NCBI GenBank assembly: GCA_963920635.1 | Contig: OY987298.1 | Coordinates: 36,859,787-36,923,786, forward strand | Length of the DNA: 64,000 nt | From: Pseudeuparius sepicola | Taxonomy: Eukaryota > Arthropoda > Insecta > Coleoptera > Anthribidae | Direction of reading: 5' to 3' | Shown here: positions 21,742 through 31,262 of the stretch, in pieces | Position numbering within the stretch: the stretch's first letter is position 1 | Layout of the letters: every line of letters begins with the position of its first letter | Notes under the pieces: generated by a model | Seen by the model: the letters and a program-made list of their open reading frames with translations, nothing else | The model's database searches: none | What the model was told of the DNA's origin: nothing | Translations under genes and position numbers: made by a program

Positions 21742-23719
21742 CAGTGTGACCCATTTGTTTTGGGGTCAGTCTGTAAAAAGTGTATCAATCGTGCGATTTG
21801 GCTGATTTTTTTTTTAAATTGTAGAGCTCGATGAACTGCACATTTTGAACAAAAATTGCCTGGTTCGCATAAAATCCAAAGCCTACTATGACCGTTTTTA
21901 TGAGCAAAATTTTAAGAAACCATATTAGCGTTTTTTTTTTGAAAAAATCTGTGTGCGCCAATGGATTGAGCACCCCTCGAAATGGGTATGTACAAAATTT
22001 CATCAAAATATTTCAAGTAATAACGATTTTGTAGAAAAATTAAAAATGCAGCCAAGGTACGTCTTTATTTTCAAAAATTCAAAGTTGGCCATGGAAAATA
22101 ATTGAATTGTTTACTTTTATTAAGTGTCAAACTGTCTAAATTGAGTTCAGAAATTGTTTGTGCTCAATACAATTAATTATCATAATTATGGAATATTTAA
22201 GCATAAGAGACAAAATAGAAATTGTTCGACTCGTGGGCGACAACGAGCGCTCGGCAGCAGAAGCTGCGGCCGAATTTAACAATAGACACCCAGGTAGATC
22301 AGTGAGTCGAAGTACTGTACAACCATTGAGTAAAGGAATAAATATTACTCAATGGTACAACGTATAAACAATATTTTTGATGAAACTGGATCGATTTCTA
22401 AAAATTTATTAAAAACTAGGCAAAATGGACGCCGTGGACTTGTTGAAAATAACAATCAAATTCTGCAATACTTTAGTGACAATCCTCGAAATAGTGTTCG
22501 AACGGCTAGTTTAGACCTTCATATACCCAGAGAGAGTATAAGGAGATGTTTGAGACAAAACAAAATAAAACCGTTTAAGCCAAAATTTTTGCACACCCTG
22601 GAACCAGGAGATGAGGAGAGAAGATTAGAATTTTGCTATTGGCTGCAAGGTGAATATCTCCATAATGGCAACTTTTTAAATGAAATTTTATTCACCGACG
22701 AAGCCACGTTTACTACAAATGGTGTAGTATCAAGTCAAAACTGCCGTCACTGGTCAGCTGAAAATCCAGAGTTTATAATAAATGCAAGGAGACAATATTC
22801 ACAAAAAAATAACGTTTGGTGTGGAATACTACGCGACAGAATAATTGGCCCATTTTTCTTTGAAGGGAATTTGAATGCGGCTGGCTTCTTGAATTTTCTA
22901 GCAATTGAATTTAGAAATGCTTTAGATGAGTTACCATTAAGATACCGTTTAAATTTAAAGTTACAGTTAGATGGCAGTCCTATTCATAATGCTCGTTTAA
23001 TCAGAAACTGGCTAGATAATAATTTTGAAAACTGTTGGATAGGGCGAAATAGTCCTTTCTGTGAGTGGCCACCGAGATCTCCGGACTTAACTCCTTTAGA
23101 TTTTTTTCTTTGGGGTACACTTAAGCAAAATGTTCATAAGTCAAGACCCCATAATTTACAAGAACTGCAAGCTAGGATAAACCGTAGTTGTGAGGAAATT
23201 ACTCCACAGCAAATACGAAATGTAATTTTGAATGTACGCAAGAGGAACGACAAATGCATTGTAGAAAATGGAGGCTTGGTAGAAGTTACAAAAATTTTAT
23301 AATTTTAATTGTTTTTATGTTTTGTGTTTATAAGCATAAGGTTGTATTATTACAATTCAATTATTTTCCATGGCCAACTTTGAATTTTTGAAAATAAAGA
23401 CGTACCTTGGCTGCATTTTTAATTTTTCTACAAAATCGTTATTACTTGAAATATTTTGATGAAATTTTGTACATACCCATTTCGAGGGGTGCTCAATCCA
23501 TTGGCGCACACAGATTTTTTCAAAAAAAAAACGCTAATATGGTTTCTTAAAATTTTGCTCATAAAAACGGTCATAGTAGGCTTTGGATTTTATGCGAACC
23601 AGGCAATTTTTGTTCAAAATGTGCAGTTCATCGAGCTCTACAATTTAAAAAAAAATCAGCCAAATCGCACGATTGATACACTTTTTACAGACTGACCCCA
23701 AAACAAATGGGCCACACTG
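21742..23719 (+). mobile_element. Tc1/mariner element with about 368-bp TIRs
   Basis: CAGTGTGACCCATTTGTTTT at the left is inverted at the right end (AAACAAATGGGCCACACTG), with TA on both sides (21740-21741 and 23720-23721). The TIRs span 21742-22110 and 23353-23719 and are almost identical, so the copy is young. They frame one transposase gene. Near-identical ORFs in the two TIRs (73 and 79 codons) are by-products. The long TIRs and the PPRSPDLTPLDFFLWG signature point to the DD41D-like group of the superfamily. Confidence 0.95.
22188..23302 (+). pseudogene. Tc1/mariner DDD transposase, frame broken by a 38-nt insertion
   Basis: The frame from ATG 22188 gives an N-terminal helix-turn-helix region (MEYLSIRDKIEIVRLVGDN...VSRSTVQ). 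From 22355 onward another frame runs to the stop at 23302. Catalytic residues are visible: FTDEATF (first Asp), LQLDGSPIHN (second Asp), PPRSPDLTPLDFF (third Asp in PLD). By hand count 42 residues separate the second and third Asp, one more than in the DD41D family. The break is a 38-nt segment: a 32-nt near-palindrome (CCATTGAG...CTCAATG) plus a duplicated GTACAA. Without it the frame would be 358 codons, a normal family length. The rest of the gene has no stop, so inactivation is recent. Confidence 0.9.
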
Positions 23720-24303
23720 TAGGGTGATACATTCAGAGAATTCCTACTTCTTTAAATTTGTAAAAAATGTATTCCTATGTATTTTTTTGAAAATATTTCA
23801 AATCTGCACTCATAAAAACAATTAAACATCAAATAAAAAAGCTACAGGAGTTCGGTGTGTTTTTTGATATAATAACATGTATATTTTTGCTTTTTGAAAT
23901 CTATGCTTCTTCCGACATTGCATCCCATATGTTTGCTCTAACTGTTTGGAAGATATGAGCTTTTACATTTTTCATATGTATTTTTATATCGAAAATAGGA
24001 GTAGTCATGGAAAGAAAAATATCTATGTGTACAAATTTGTTACCAAATTAACAGAACTAAATCACTTTTTGTTTTTAAAATATTCATTAAATAAATATAT
24101 TTTTTTTTGAATTATTATTTATTTTTTTTATTATTGAAACAAAAATTCAAGTCAAAAACAAATAGGTACAGTTTAATATATTATATAGTATGTCCACATC
24201 TTTATTTTTCCTTTTATCGAAAAAAGTTACTCTTGATAAAAGGTTTTGCTTGTTCTTAAAATAGGATTGGCATAGAAATATTTAACATTTATTGTACCGC
24301 GGG

Positions 24304-24816
24304 TTCCAAAAATTGAAAAACATAAAATAGTACAAGAGTAAACTGCCTTTATTTGTGAAAATATGGAAAAAACTTATTAGGAAAAGTTGCAAATGCCAAT
24401 TTTTTGCAATCGGCCTACTTTGAATAAAGGACCTGATTTCAGATGCAGTTTTTTCAATATCTTTTCATGAAATTGGAAGGGATTTATCAGAATTAGTTTT
24501 TCGTTTGAAAACGTGCCAAATATTGTGTGTTTGATTAAATATAATATGTGTAAAACTTGTGGATTTTTAAATTGGAATAATTTAATAAATAATATTATGT
24601 GTAAAACTTGTGGATTTTGAATTTGGAACAATATAATTTGTATTACATAATTTTAATGATTACAAATAAATCAAAGTAGACCGATTTTTTCGAAAATTGG
24701 TATTATGGACTATCTTTTAATTTTGAACAACTCTTCCTAGTAATTTTTCCAATCTTCACAAATAAAGGCAGTTTACTCTTGTACCATTCTACGTTTTTTC
24801 AACTTTTTGAACACTC
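24304..24816. repeat. inverted repeat element, arms about 135 bp
   Basis: TACAAGAGTAAACTGCCTTT near 24331 is inverted near 24785, with outer TTGAAAAAC/GTTTTTTCAA and inner ATCGGCCTACTTTG/CAAAGTAGACCGAT. The centre holds a direct duplication of TGTGTAAAACTTGTGGATTT (about 24542 and 24597). No gene is seen. Confidence 0.75.
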
Positions 24817-24845
24817 CATACAAAAAATGTTATTTAACACTCAAC

Positions 24846-26206
24846 ATCGACCTCAACAGAATATCCCATAAGCCCACTTTAGTAAAGCACTTTCTCCTGA
24901 TCATGTTAATACCACACTGTAATGTTTTCAACAATAAAAATTAAAAAAGAGAATTGTTAATGGCCTTATTTATTAAATTTAATGGCAATCATACCCATCC
25001 TTTAACAACATAAGCATTCGGGTTTACTTGTTTCACACCAACACTCTGCATTACCCGATGCACCACCTACTTCACATTCGTGAAATTTAAAAGCTTGCAA
25101 ACTCTTTACTGTAAAAACTGTGAGTGAGGATCAGAAATCAGGTAATTCACCAGGTCAAAGTTGCCAAAATCTGACACTTCAAGCACTTACGGATTAATAC
25201 TGTCAACAACTTTCAATCTGCCTTAATATCTGCACTTAACATCTTCATCAAGAGACTTGTAATAATCGCCACTTTCTACTTTATTACAGAGTAGAAAATA
25301 CGAAAAATTGCACAAGATATGTTACCTAATTATTTCTATGCAAAACTTTTTATCGAGAGTAACTTCTTTTGATAAAATGAAAAATAGAGAAGTTTTTCCC
25401 ATTGATCATTTTCGAACAGGTGACTTTGACAGGTCAGCCATTTTGCTTGTTGGACAACCAAATGTATAAAATCGGTAGTTTGCATAGTTTTAAGGTAAAT
25501 AAAAGCCTTAATAGGGAATTTAAATCCCAAGAGGATTCATATTAATTTCACAAAATAACCAATTTACCGGTAGGTGCTATTAAAAGGACCTTTGAAAGTT
25601 TGGGGATTTAATGTTATAGGGAAACAAACATTTTAGCATATGGAATTTGTTTAAGATTTTTGCAATTTCTTCTATTTTCTGCTCTGTAATAAAGTAGAAA
25701 GTGGTGATTATTACAAGTCTCTTGATGAGGATGTTAAGGGCAGATATAAAGGCAAATTGAAAGTTGTTGATAGGTGCTTGAAGCGACAGATTTTGGCAAC
25801 TTCGACCTCGTCAATTATCTGATCCTCACTCGCAGTTTTTACAGAGTTTAAGAGCTTGCAAGCTTTTAAATTTTACGAATCTGAAGTAGGTAGTGCCTCG
25901 GGTAATGCAGCATGTTGGTGTGAAACAAGTAAACCCGAATACTTATGTTGACGAAGATTGCCATTAAATTTAATAAATAAGGCCATTAACAATTCTATTT
26001 TTTAATTTGTATTGTTGAAAACATTACAGTGTAGGATTAACATGATCAGGATAAAGTGCTTTACTATGTCAAACACACTAAATAGCACCTCAGCCTTAGG
26101 AAGTGAAATAACACATTTTATTATTGTCATTTACAAAAAAGTTAAAAAAGCTTTCACGACTGTCGTTAATAAATAAGGGATATTCAGTTGAGGTCAATGT
26201 CGCGTG
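24846..26206. repeat. foldback element with about 465-bp arms
   Basis: The left arm (24846-25315) and right arm (about 25655-26206) are inverted copies sharing ACATCGACCTCAAC, AAAGCACTTT, GGCCTTATTTATTAAATTTA, AACAAGTAAACCCGAA and AAGTGGCGATTATTACAAGT. The right arm carries about 97 extra bases (26070-26167) that the left arm lacks, a later insertion. The 340-bp centre has no convincing gene. Confidence 0.85.
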
Positions 26207-26496
26207 TTGAGTAGGTACTAAATGTTTCATTGATCATCGTAGTCAGCATCTTCAATGGTCTGCTATATGCTTGATCACAACTGATGACCAAATAAGTTTT
26301 TACCAACGATGTCAAAACCTATAGACGTGGTGCCCCATTGTTAAAATGCCCTTTATTTTGACTCCAAGATTAAATATATCCATACCACTCTAAAAACATG
26401 CTACAAACAAAGGCAGAAAGTCAACCATCAACCAACTATACACCCGGTGATTCCCGGTTATAGTTCCTCCAGAATCACACTTAGATTAGATATCGC

Positions 26497-26650
26497 GTGT
26501 TTTTCTTGTTTGGGGGCACCGGAAGCATCGGAACCTCACCTGAAGACTCTGGGGATGGTCTAACGACGCCAGCCTCCGAGCCCAGAGTCGAAATAAGTTC
26601 GCTACGGCTCGACAAAAAGAGACAATTTCTGACAATCTCGCGACATTTTC
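26497..26650. repeat. diverged fragment of the repeat forming the 60-64 kb inverted repeat
   Basis: GGGGGCACCGGAAGCATC...AACCTCACCTGAAGACTC...AGCCCAGAGTCGAAATAA matches, with substitutions, the arms at about 60060-60160 and 63740-63840. It shows that sequence to be a dispersed family. The 94-codon ORF here is not supported. Confidence 0.65.
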
Positions 26651-26887
26651 GGAATAATTTAATGGAGCGCTATATTGTGATTAGTTCTGGGCGTCAAGCG
26701 TTTATCAAAAAAAACCTGTCTATAGGTTCTGACGTCATTGGTTTTTACTTATTTCACACTGTCAAGTTGTTCCAGCTTTAATAAAAGTTCATTTAGCACT
26801 TATAGAATGTCTGGAACAAACTCATGCATATTTTAAATGGCTTTCACTCAAGGAACATCTTATTAAAGCTCTAATCTACATTTCGCA

Positions 26888-26926
26888 CCACCCGGACGAC
26901 GGTAACGGCCGTCGCCGGGTGGTGAG
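26888..26926. repeat. GC-rich 39-bp palindrome
   Basis: CACCACCCGGACGACGGTAA and its near-complement CGGCCGTCGCCGGGTGGTG form an imperfect hairpin. It lies about 50 bp outside the likely left end of the Harbinger element and shares its GGCCGTC motif, so it may be fused ends of a relative. Confidence 0.7.
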
Positions 26927-27124
26927 CAACCCAATGCAATTAAATGCTTTTGTTTACACTTCACCGGGACGTGGCCGGACGTCACGAACAGGCCGTCACC
27001 GGACCGGGCAAGGTAGTTTTGTTTTACTTTTTCTCTCACATCTAAAATATCCTAGGTTAGAAACCTATTATTATTAAATAAATAAAAGGTGTAGTGATTA
27101 GTTATTTACGTTACTTAAATTAAC

Positions 27125-27226
27125 ATGGACATGGAATGTCTCATAGAAGAAGTACGAAAGTTTTCAGTACTTTATGATCAATCAGACGAAAAATATAGAA
27201 ATGTACAAGGACAGAATTTGGAATAA
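27125..27226 (+). pseudogene. MADF/Myb-like DNA-binding ORF fragment of Harbinger
   Basis: MDMECLIEEVRKFSVLYDQS then DEKYRNVQ is the start of a MADF (Adf-1-like trihelix) domain: L-I-x-x-V-R-x-x-x-x-L-Y-D. The frame stops at 27226, while IWNKIATTTKAEG, the expected next piece, is read in another frame from about 27205. PIF/Harbinger elements carry such a second protein to help the transposase bind DNA. It is broken here. Confidence 0.6.
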
Positions 27227-27484
27227 AATAGCAACAACCACAAAAGCTGAAGGTAATACCTAAAGCTGCATTAAAGCAATTATTGCTGAGGTATTTTTTT
27301 TTATAGAATCAAGCCGATTGAAAGTTATTTATAATCAAGATTGGCTTTATCTATTGTTTATTAAAGTACAGTAAACGCTGCATCTGCTGATCTGCCACAA
27401 AAGCGAGATAGTTGGTGCAGATTTGATGTCCATTCAACCCTTTCAGCATTTGAATTTTGAGGCACGAGGCCATGACAATCATTG

Positions 27485-27838
27485 TTAGATTTTCAGGAGT
27501 TCCCGAAGTCTTCTCGAGAAAATCCTGAATTTTTGCTGCAAAATTCCAAAGGCATTTTCTGATATTCGTCTAGCCCGACTCAAGAGATAGTTGAATATTG
27601 CCTTGTCATTTTCCAAATGCCTTCCAGGATATGGTCTCATCATATAAGTTTTGAGGGGAAAAGCCTCATCAGCTACAATAACCATCGGGAGTTCAATATC
27701 AGTTCCAGGCAAGGCTGCCAAAATTCCTCCGTCGGAGTTTTTCCCGTAAGCTCCCACATCCACTGCAATGAAGTTGTAACTAGCATCGACTAGAGCCAGA
27801 AGTACAATGGAATAAGTTTTTTTATAGTTCCAATAAAG
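27485..27838 (-). pseudogene. Harbinger transposase, C-terminal DDE nuclease part
   Basis: The segment reads [54 protein letters not shown] and [20 protein letters not shown], the signature of the DDE_Tnp_4 nuclease with the second Asp and the SRAR...ENAFG Glu. It ends at 27485 (LRELLKI then stop), short of the usual C-terminus. Its upstream half continues at 28889, beyond the hAT insertion, whose left target duplication sits in the YWNYKK codons. The first 23 codons of the listed-length ORF (27839-27907) come from the hAT. Confidence 0.9.
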
Positions 27839-28880
27839 TAGAGATGGGTTTACACCGGGTTTTTTCATTTTTGGAAAGGGTGTCAAGGTTTCCACCCTTT
27901 TTGGCACCGGGTATCAAATTATGACACTAGTTTTTGGCATATTATGATTGGTGACATCTAGACGTTTAATTTAATACCAAATACTCATATCTAAAAACTA
28001 TAGACAACAAAAACATTGCAATATTGCAAGAAAATATAAAAAGTAAAAAATATGTTGCAGGCGAATTAGAAATTTAGTCGTTTATCTATTACATTATCCT
28101 AAATTAAAATAACAATGACTAAATATTAAATAAATGAATAAATGTATTCTAGGGCATACAAAAACAAGATTCATCCTGCACTATTAATAAATTAGTTAAC
28201 GAGAAATAAAAAAAATGTCATCAGTACATATATAATATGTATGTGTATTATACAATACGCGAATACGCGACTGAATTTAAGATGACAACGCCCCGATGGG
28301 ACTATGCGAACTAATATATGGGCCATGGTGACCATGGGAACGGTGCTAGCCTTATAGGTCTACACTGCGTTACTGCGTTGTTCTTTGTTGTCATGGCCCA
28401 TAGACTAGTTTAGCGTTGAGCCTGTTGGCGGTGTATTTCTTATATTCAATGGCGTATATTAAAATATTTTCATTTTCTCCACTTTCTCATCTAAAAGCCA
28501 TATAGGGTTTATTATTTTCCATTTATATTTCTGATATTTGACATATTTACAAAAATAATAGTTAGGTTTCATTGACAAAAAAGAACAAACAAAAATCGCG
28601 TTTTTTCTTCTTCTTTGCTCCAAATCCAATGGCTTTGCTTCTTTTCAAAAATTCCATCCATTCCAGGATATATTTTGGCTTTTGGTGACATTGAAAACAT
28701 TGAAAACACCCAAACGTTTCCACCCTTTGAATCCACCCAAACGTTTCCACCCTTTGAATCCACCCTTTATTTTAAAAATGAAAACACCCTATTATGGGTG
28801 TCAAAGGTTTGGCACCCATACGTTGTCACCCATAATGGGTTTAAACCCATCGATGGGTGTAAACCCAAAACCCATCTCTA
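27839..28880. mobile_element. non-autonomous hAT inserted in the Harbinger transposase
   Basis: TAGAGATGGGTTT at 27839 is inverted at 28868-28880, flanked by an exact 8-base duplication CAATAAAG (27831-27838 and 28881-28888). Removing the element and one copy of the duplication restores continuity of the GSLYW/NYKK coding region, which proves the insertion event. The interior is rich in GGGTGT/ACACCC and has a tandem pair of AACGTTTCCACCCTTTG units (about 28712-28763). There is no transposase. The ORFs here are by-products. Confidence 0.95.
28263..28457. mobile_element. 195-bp short TIR element nested in the hAT
   Basis: It is the inverted match of 39820-40017: shared blocks are CTATGCGAACTAATATATGG, GGGCCATGGTGACCATG-like, CATGGCCCATAGACTAGTTT and TATTCAATGGCGTAT. 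Its own ends, ATACGC...GCGTAT, are inverted, with ACTGAA/ATTGAA inside. Being within the hAT, it is the third level of nesting. Confidence 0.8.
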
Positions 28881-28888
28881 CAATAAAG

Positions 28889-29016
28889 GCTTCCTGATAG
28901 TTTTGGAGCTTGTAATGTAACATGCTTCCCATCTAAATCCCCAATGCAGTTGGGAAATTGCCACCTTTCCCAATATTCAGCTATAGCATTCCATCCATTT
29001 TCTGTCGGCACCGGCA
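28889..29016 (-). pseudogene. Harbinger transposase, middle part with first catalytic Asp
   Basis: On the minus strand it reads PVPTENGWNAIAEYWERWQF then PNCIGDLDGKHVTLQAPKLS, the family region with the first Asp (GxLDGKHV). It leads directly into the SGSLYW/NYKK junction interrupted by the hAT. Upstream, to 29328, the frame is lost, and about 50 residues linking it to the N-terminal exon are not recognisable. Confidence 0.85.
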
Positions 29017-29328
29017 TTATTATTATATATTATTGTCCAAGATTTTGAGAGACCGTGGGTTATCAATTCCCATCAAGCATTCCTTCAGCTGCATCATCAT
29101 CATCCTCCTCGTCGTTTGTGCCAATGCCATACCCGTCACCTCAGATCAACCCACCTCAGACCAAGTTATGGGATTTCCAAACAATATTTAAGCTTACGTA
29201 GGTACTTATTTCCAATAAATCTGTTAAAAATTATCAACAAATTTTGTTTTTCATCAGTACATATACTTTCAAAAGTAAAATGTTTGTACCTACTAAAAGA
29301 AAAATGGAAATCTTATTAATTTACTTAC

Positions 29329-29666
29329 CTTAGACACACACACAAACATTCCTTTGGTGTAATTGACGACCTCCAAAAAGTGTCTTTCTTCTTTAACCTT
29401 ATCTCTAGCTTTCTAAGAAGCTGATGAAATGTAGATTGTGTCATTCTGAAATACTCGTAAAATTTAGTTTCGTCGTCCATTAAATATGGAAATAAACTTC
29501 TAAATTCCCCTTGAATAGGTGTTGTTTTCCAGGCAGTGTGCACCCATTTTCTTTTAGCCTTCTTTTTAGTTCTTACTTCTCTCTCTTCTTCTTCTAACAC
29601 CAGAGCAATCATCGCCAATTGACTATTATTACGAAAATTTCCGATCATTGTTTTTTTTTCATACAC
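29329..29666 (-). pseudogene. Harbinger transposase, N-terminal exon
   Basis: The ATG at 29666 opens a 112-codon frame ending CVCLR at CTAAG/GTAAGT, a consensus donor, so an intron follows as in many Harbinger genes. It contains KAKRKWVHTAWKTTPIQGEF, LFPYLMDDETKFYEYFRM and FHQLLRKLEIRLKKKDTFWR, the typical segment before the nuclease domain. No stop occurs in the exon. The gene as a whole is dead because of the hAT insertion and loss downstream. Confidence 0.8.
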
Positions 29667-29897
29667 CCAACTCTAAGGAAACTGACGGACATGTATGGTT
29701 AAAAGCAAAACGGGCCGGGCTAGGAACGGACGATGGCCGTGTTTCTGGCCCTAACAAGGTTCGGTTATGTGTGTCTCGACCTTAAAAAGGTACATTGTCC
29801 CCGTTTGACTGCACAAAAGGGAAGCATCTTCACATTTATCTCAAGCCGAGGTATTACACTTAAATATTAACCGATAAGAACTAACCCAAATTAGTAT

Positions 29898-30295
29898 CCA
29901 ATTGGCTTAAGGTAAATAAATCTAAATTAAATGTTTCAAAAACAAAACCTATTATATTTGGAAGACAAAATTAAATTGAAGCTGTTCATTCTAGCAAGTA
30001 TTTGGGAATTTATATAGATAATAAATTAAAATTCAACATGCATTATGAAAATATAATAGGGAAAATATCAGCAAAAATAGGATATTTAAGGCGTGTTAGT
30101 GCCGATTTGAGCATTTACCTACTATATATATTGTGCTACAATTTTGTATCGAGCTGACGATTATGTGTTTCAAAAATTACAAATTCTACAGAATAATAAA
30201 GCAATGCCAATTATTTCGAATCTTGATAAATACAGGGTTAACTATCACTTAGTACAAAATTTTTTATGGCAGATAAAGAAAAATTAGACTTGCCA
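29898..30295 (+). pseudogene. Jockey/CR1-like LINE reverse transcriptase fossil
   Basis: The plus-strand frame NWLKVNKSKLNVSKTKPIIF, (stop), VHSSKYLGIYIDNKLKFNMH, IGKISAKIGYLRRVSADLS matches the thumb region of non-LTR reverse transcriptases. After a frameshift it continues FQKLQILQNNKAMPIISNLD. At least one stop and one frameshift show it is dead. Neither LINE end can be seen. Confidence 0.75.
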
Positions 30296-30814
30296 AAATA
30301 AATTTTCAAAAATTTTCTAACATTTATCTTAAGCCTAAAAAAATTTTTTTTCAAATTGTTTAAAACCCCTCAAAAAACGCCGCCTATGGAGGCCCTCGAG
30401 ACGTGTCTTAAAATTTCGCCTATGTCAATGGGAGTTACAGGTAGTGAAATAGCGCGGCGTTGCCACGTCTATCGATTTATCTGGGGATTCACCACGAAAT
30501 CACGATTTCCTTTTAAAAATTATTACTTTCTAAGGAACATGTAGAATGCCTATGAAACACCTACCTTACTGACATTTCCAGGATTGAATATTGAACCATT
30601 TTCTGTTTTCTTGCTTTTTTACATTAAAAGTCACACAACTACACAACACAACATTCATCACATTTTCTAAATCCCTTGTTTCCCTCCGCCATTCCTTTTG
30701 TTTGAAGCGAGGTACTCAGCCTGACGACCACGGAGGAGGATCCCTTCGCCAGAAAAACTCCGAAGGGCAACCAAAAAACACAACTGCACTAGCACACATT
30801 GCACATGTAAAGCA

Positions 30815-30874
30815 CTACAGTAACTGTTCAAAGAGGCCGCCGTTCACCTCGATGCACAAATTCACTCGGTTAAT
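30815..30874 (-). pseudogene. possible C-terminal scrap of a mariner-type transposase
   Basis: The minus strand reads INRVNLCIEVNGGLFEQLL then stop, resembling the last residues of some insect Tc1/mariner transposases (CIxxNGGxFExLL). It is only 19 codons, with no matching upstream domain nearby, so a chance match is possible. Confidence 0.3.
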
Positions 30875-31194
30875 TAAATTAAATTAAAAATTTCATAGCA
30901 ACAGTATTCCAATAAGTTGTATGGGTAGTGCTGATTTGAAATTTAGGTGAATGCACTGGGAAACCTATTTGATTTAGTTTAGGGGGATAGGGGAATAATA
31001 CAGTTTGCGCGTTGTTCAACCACAGGTTCAACATCGCATCCTGACTTGCACAGGAAATTAATTTCACTATTTCAAGTTGTTCAAAATATGAAAATAGTAA
31101 ACACAGGCATAATTTGGGACTTTCTTTTTCAATGTTGACTTTAGAATATGAAAAATCATTTGCGCAATTTTTAACCAATTAAATTTAGACTTAC

Positions 31195-31262
31195 CTTTCA
31201 ACAACTTCATCAGGGCTTAATGGTTCAGTTGGAGGAGTGTCGAGGACAGCATCATTTGGAAT
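31195..31262 (-). CDS. gem: gem exon F, linker after CP2 domain
   Basis: This exon has 68 bases. The acceptor is TTTCTTTGTAG and the donor is GAAAG/GTAAGT. It translates [20 protein letters not shown] followed by VE, a Pro/Asp/Glu-rich linker of the kind that follows the CP2 domain. Phase 0 entry matches exon E, and it leaves in phase 2. The assignment rests on borders, phase, strand and composition rather than a strong family motif. Confidence 0.7.

Larger units (their letters stand above)
26974..29751 (-). mobile_element. PIF/Harbinger element, degenerate ends, interrupted by a hAT
   Basis: Transposase fragments on the minus strand and a MADF-like ORF on the plus strand face each other, the two-gene layout of PIF/Harbinger elements. 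The possible ends are GGACGTCACGAACAGGCCGT near 26974 and, inverted, GGGCCAGAAACACGGCCATC at 29751, followed by TAA. They align only partly, so the boundaries are uncertain. The interior is broken by the hAT at 27839-28880. Confidence 0.6.

Noticed and set aside
21785..22006. 73-codon minus-strand ORF and its near-identical plus-strand twin at 23456-23695
   Set aside because: Both are the TIRs of the Tc1/mariner element read outward; identity comes from the repeat, not from selection on protein.
22317..22354. Reading the 38-nt break in the transposase as an intron
   Set aside because: Far too short for an insect intron, lacks an AG end, and is explained better as a hairpin insertion with a GTACAA duplication.
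28562..28920. Repeat-rich ORFs with WVDSKGGNV-type duplications
   Set aside because: They arise from a 26-bp tandem pair inside the non-autonomous hAT.
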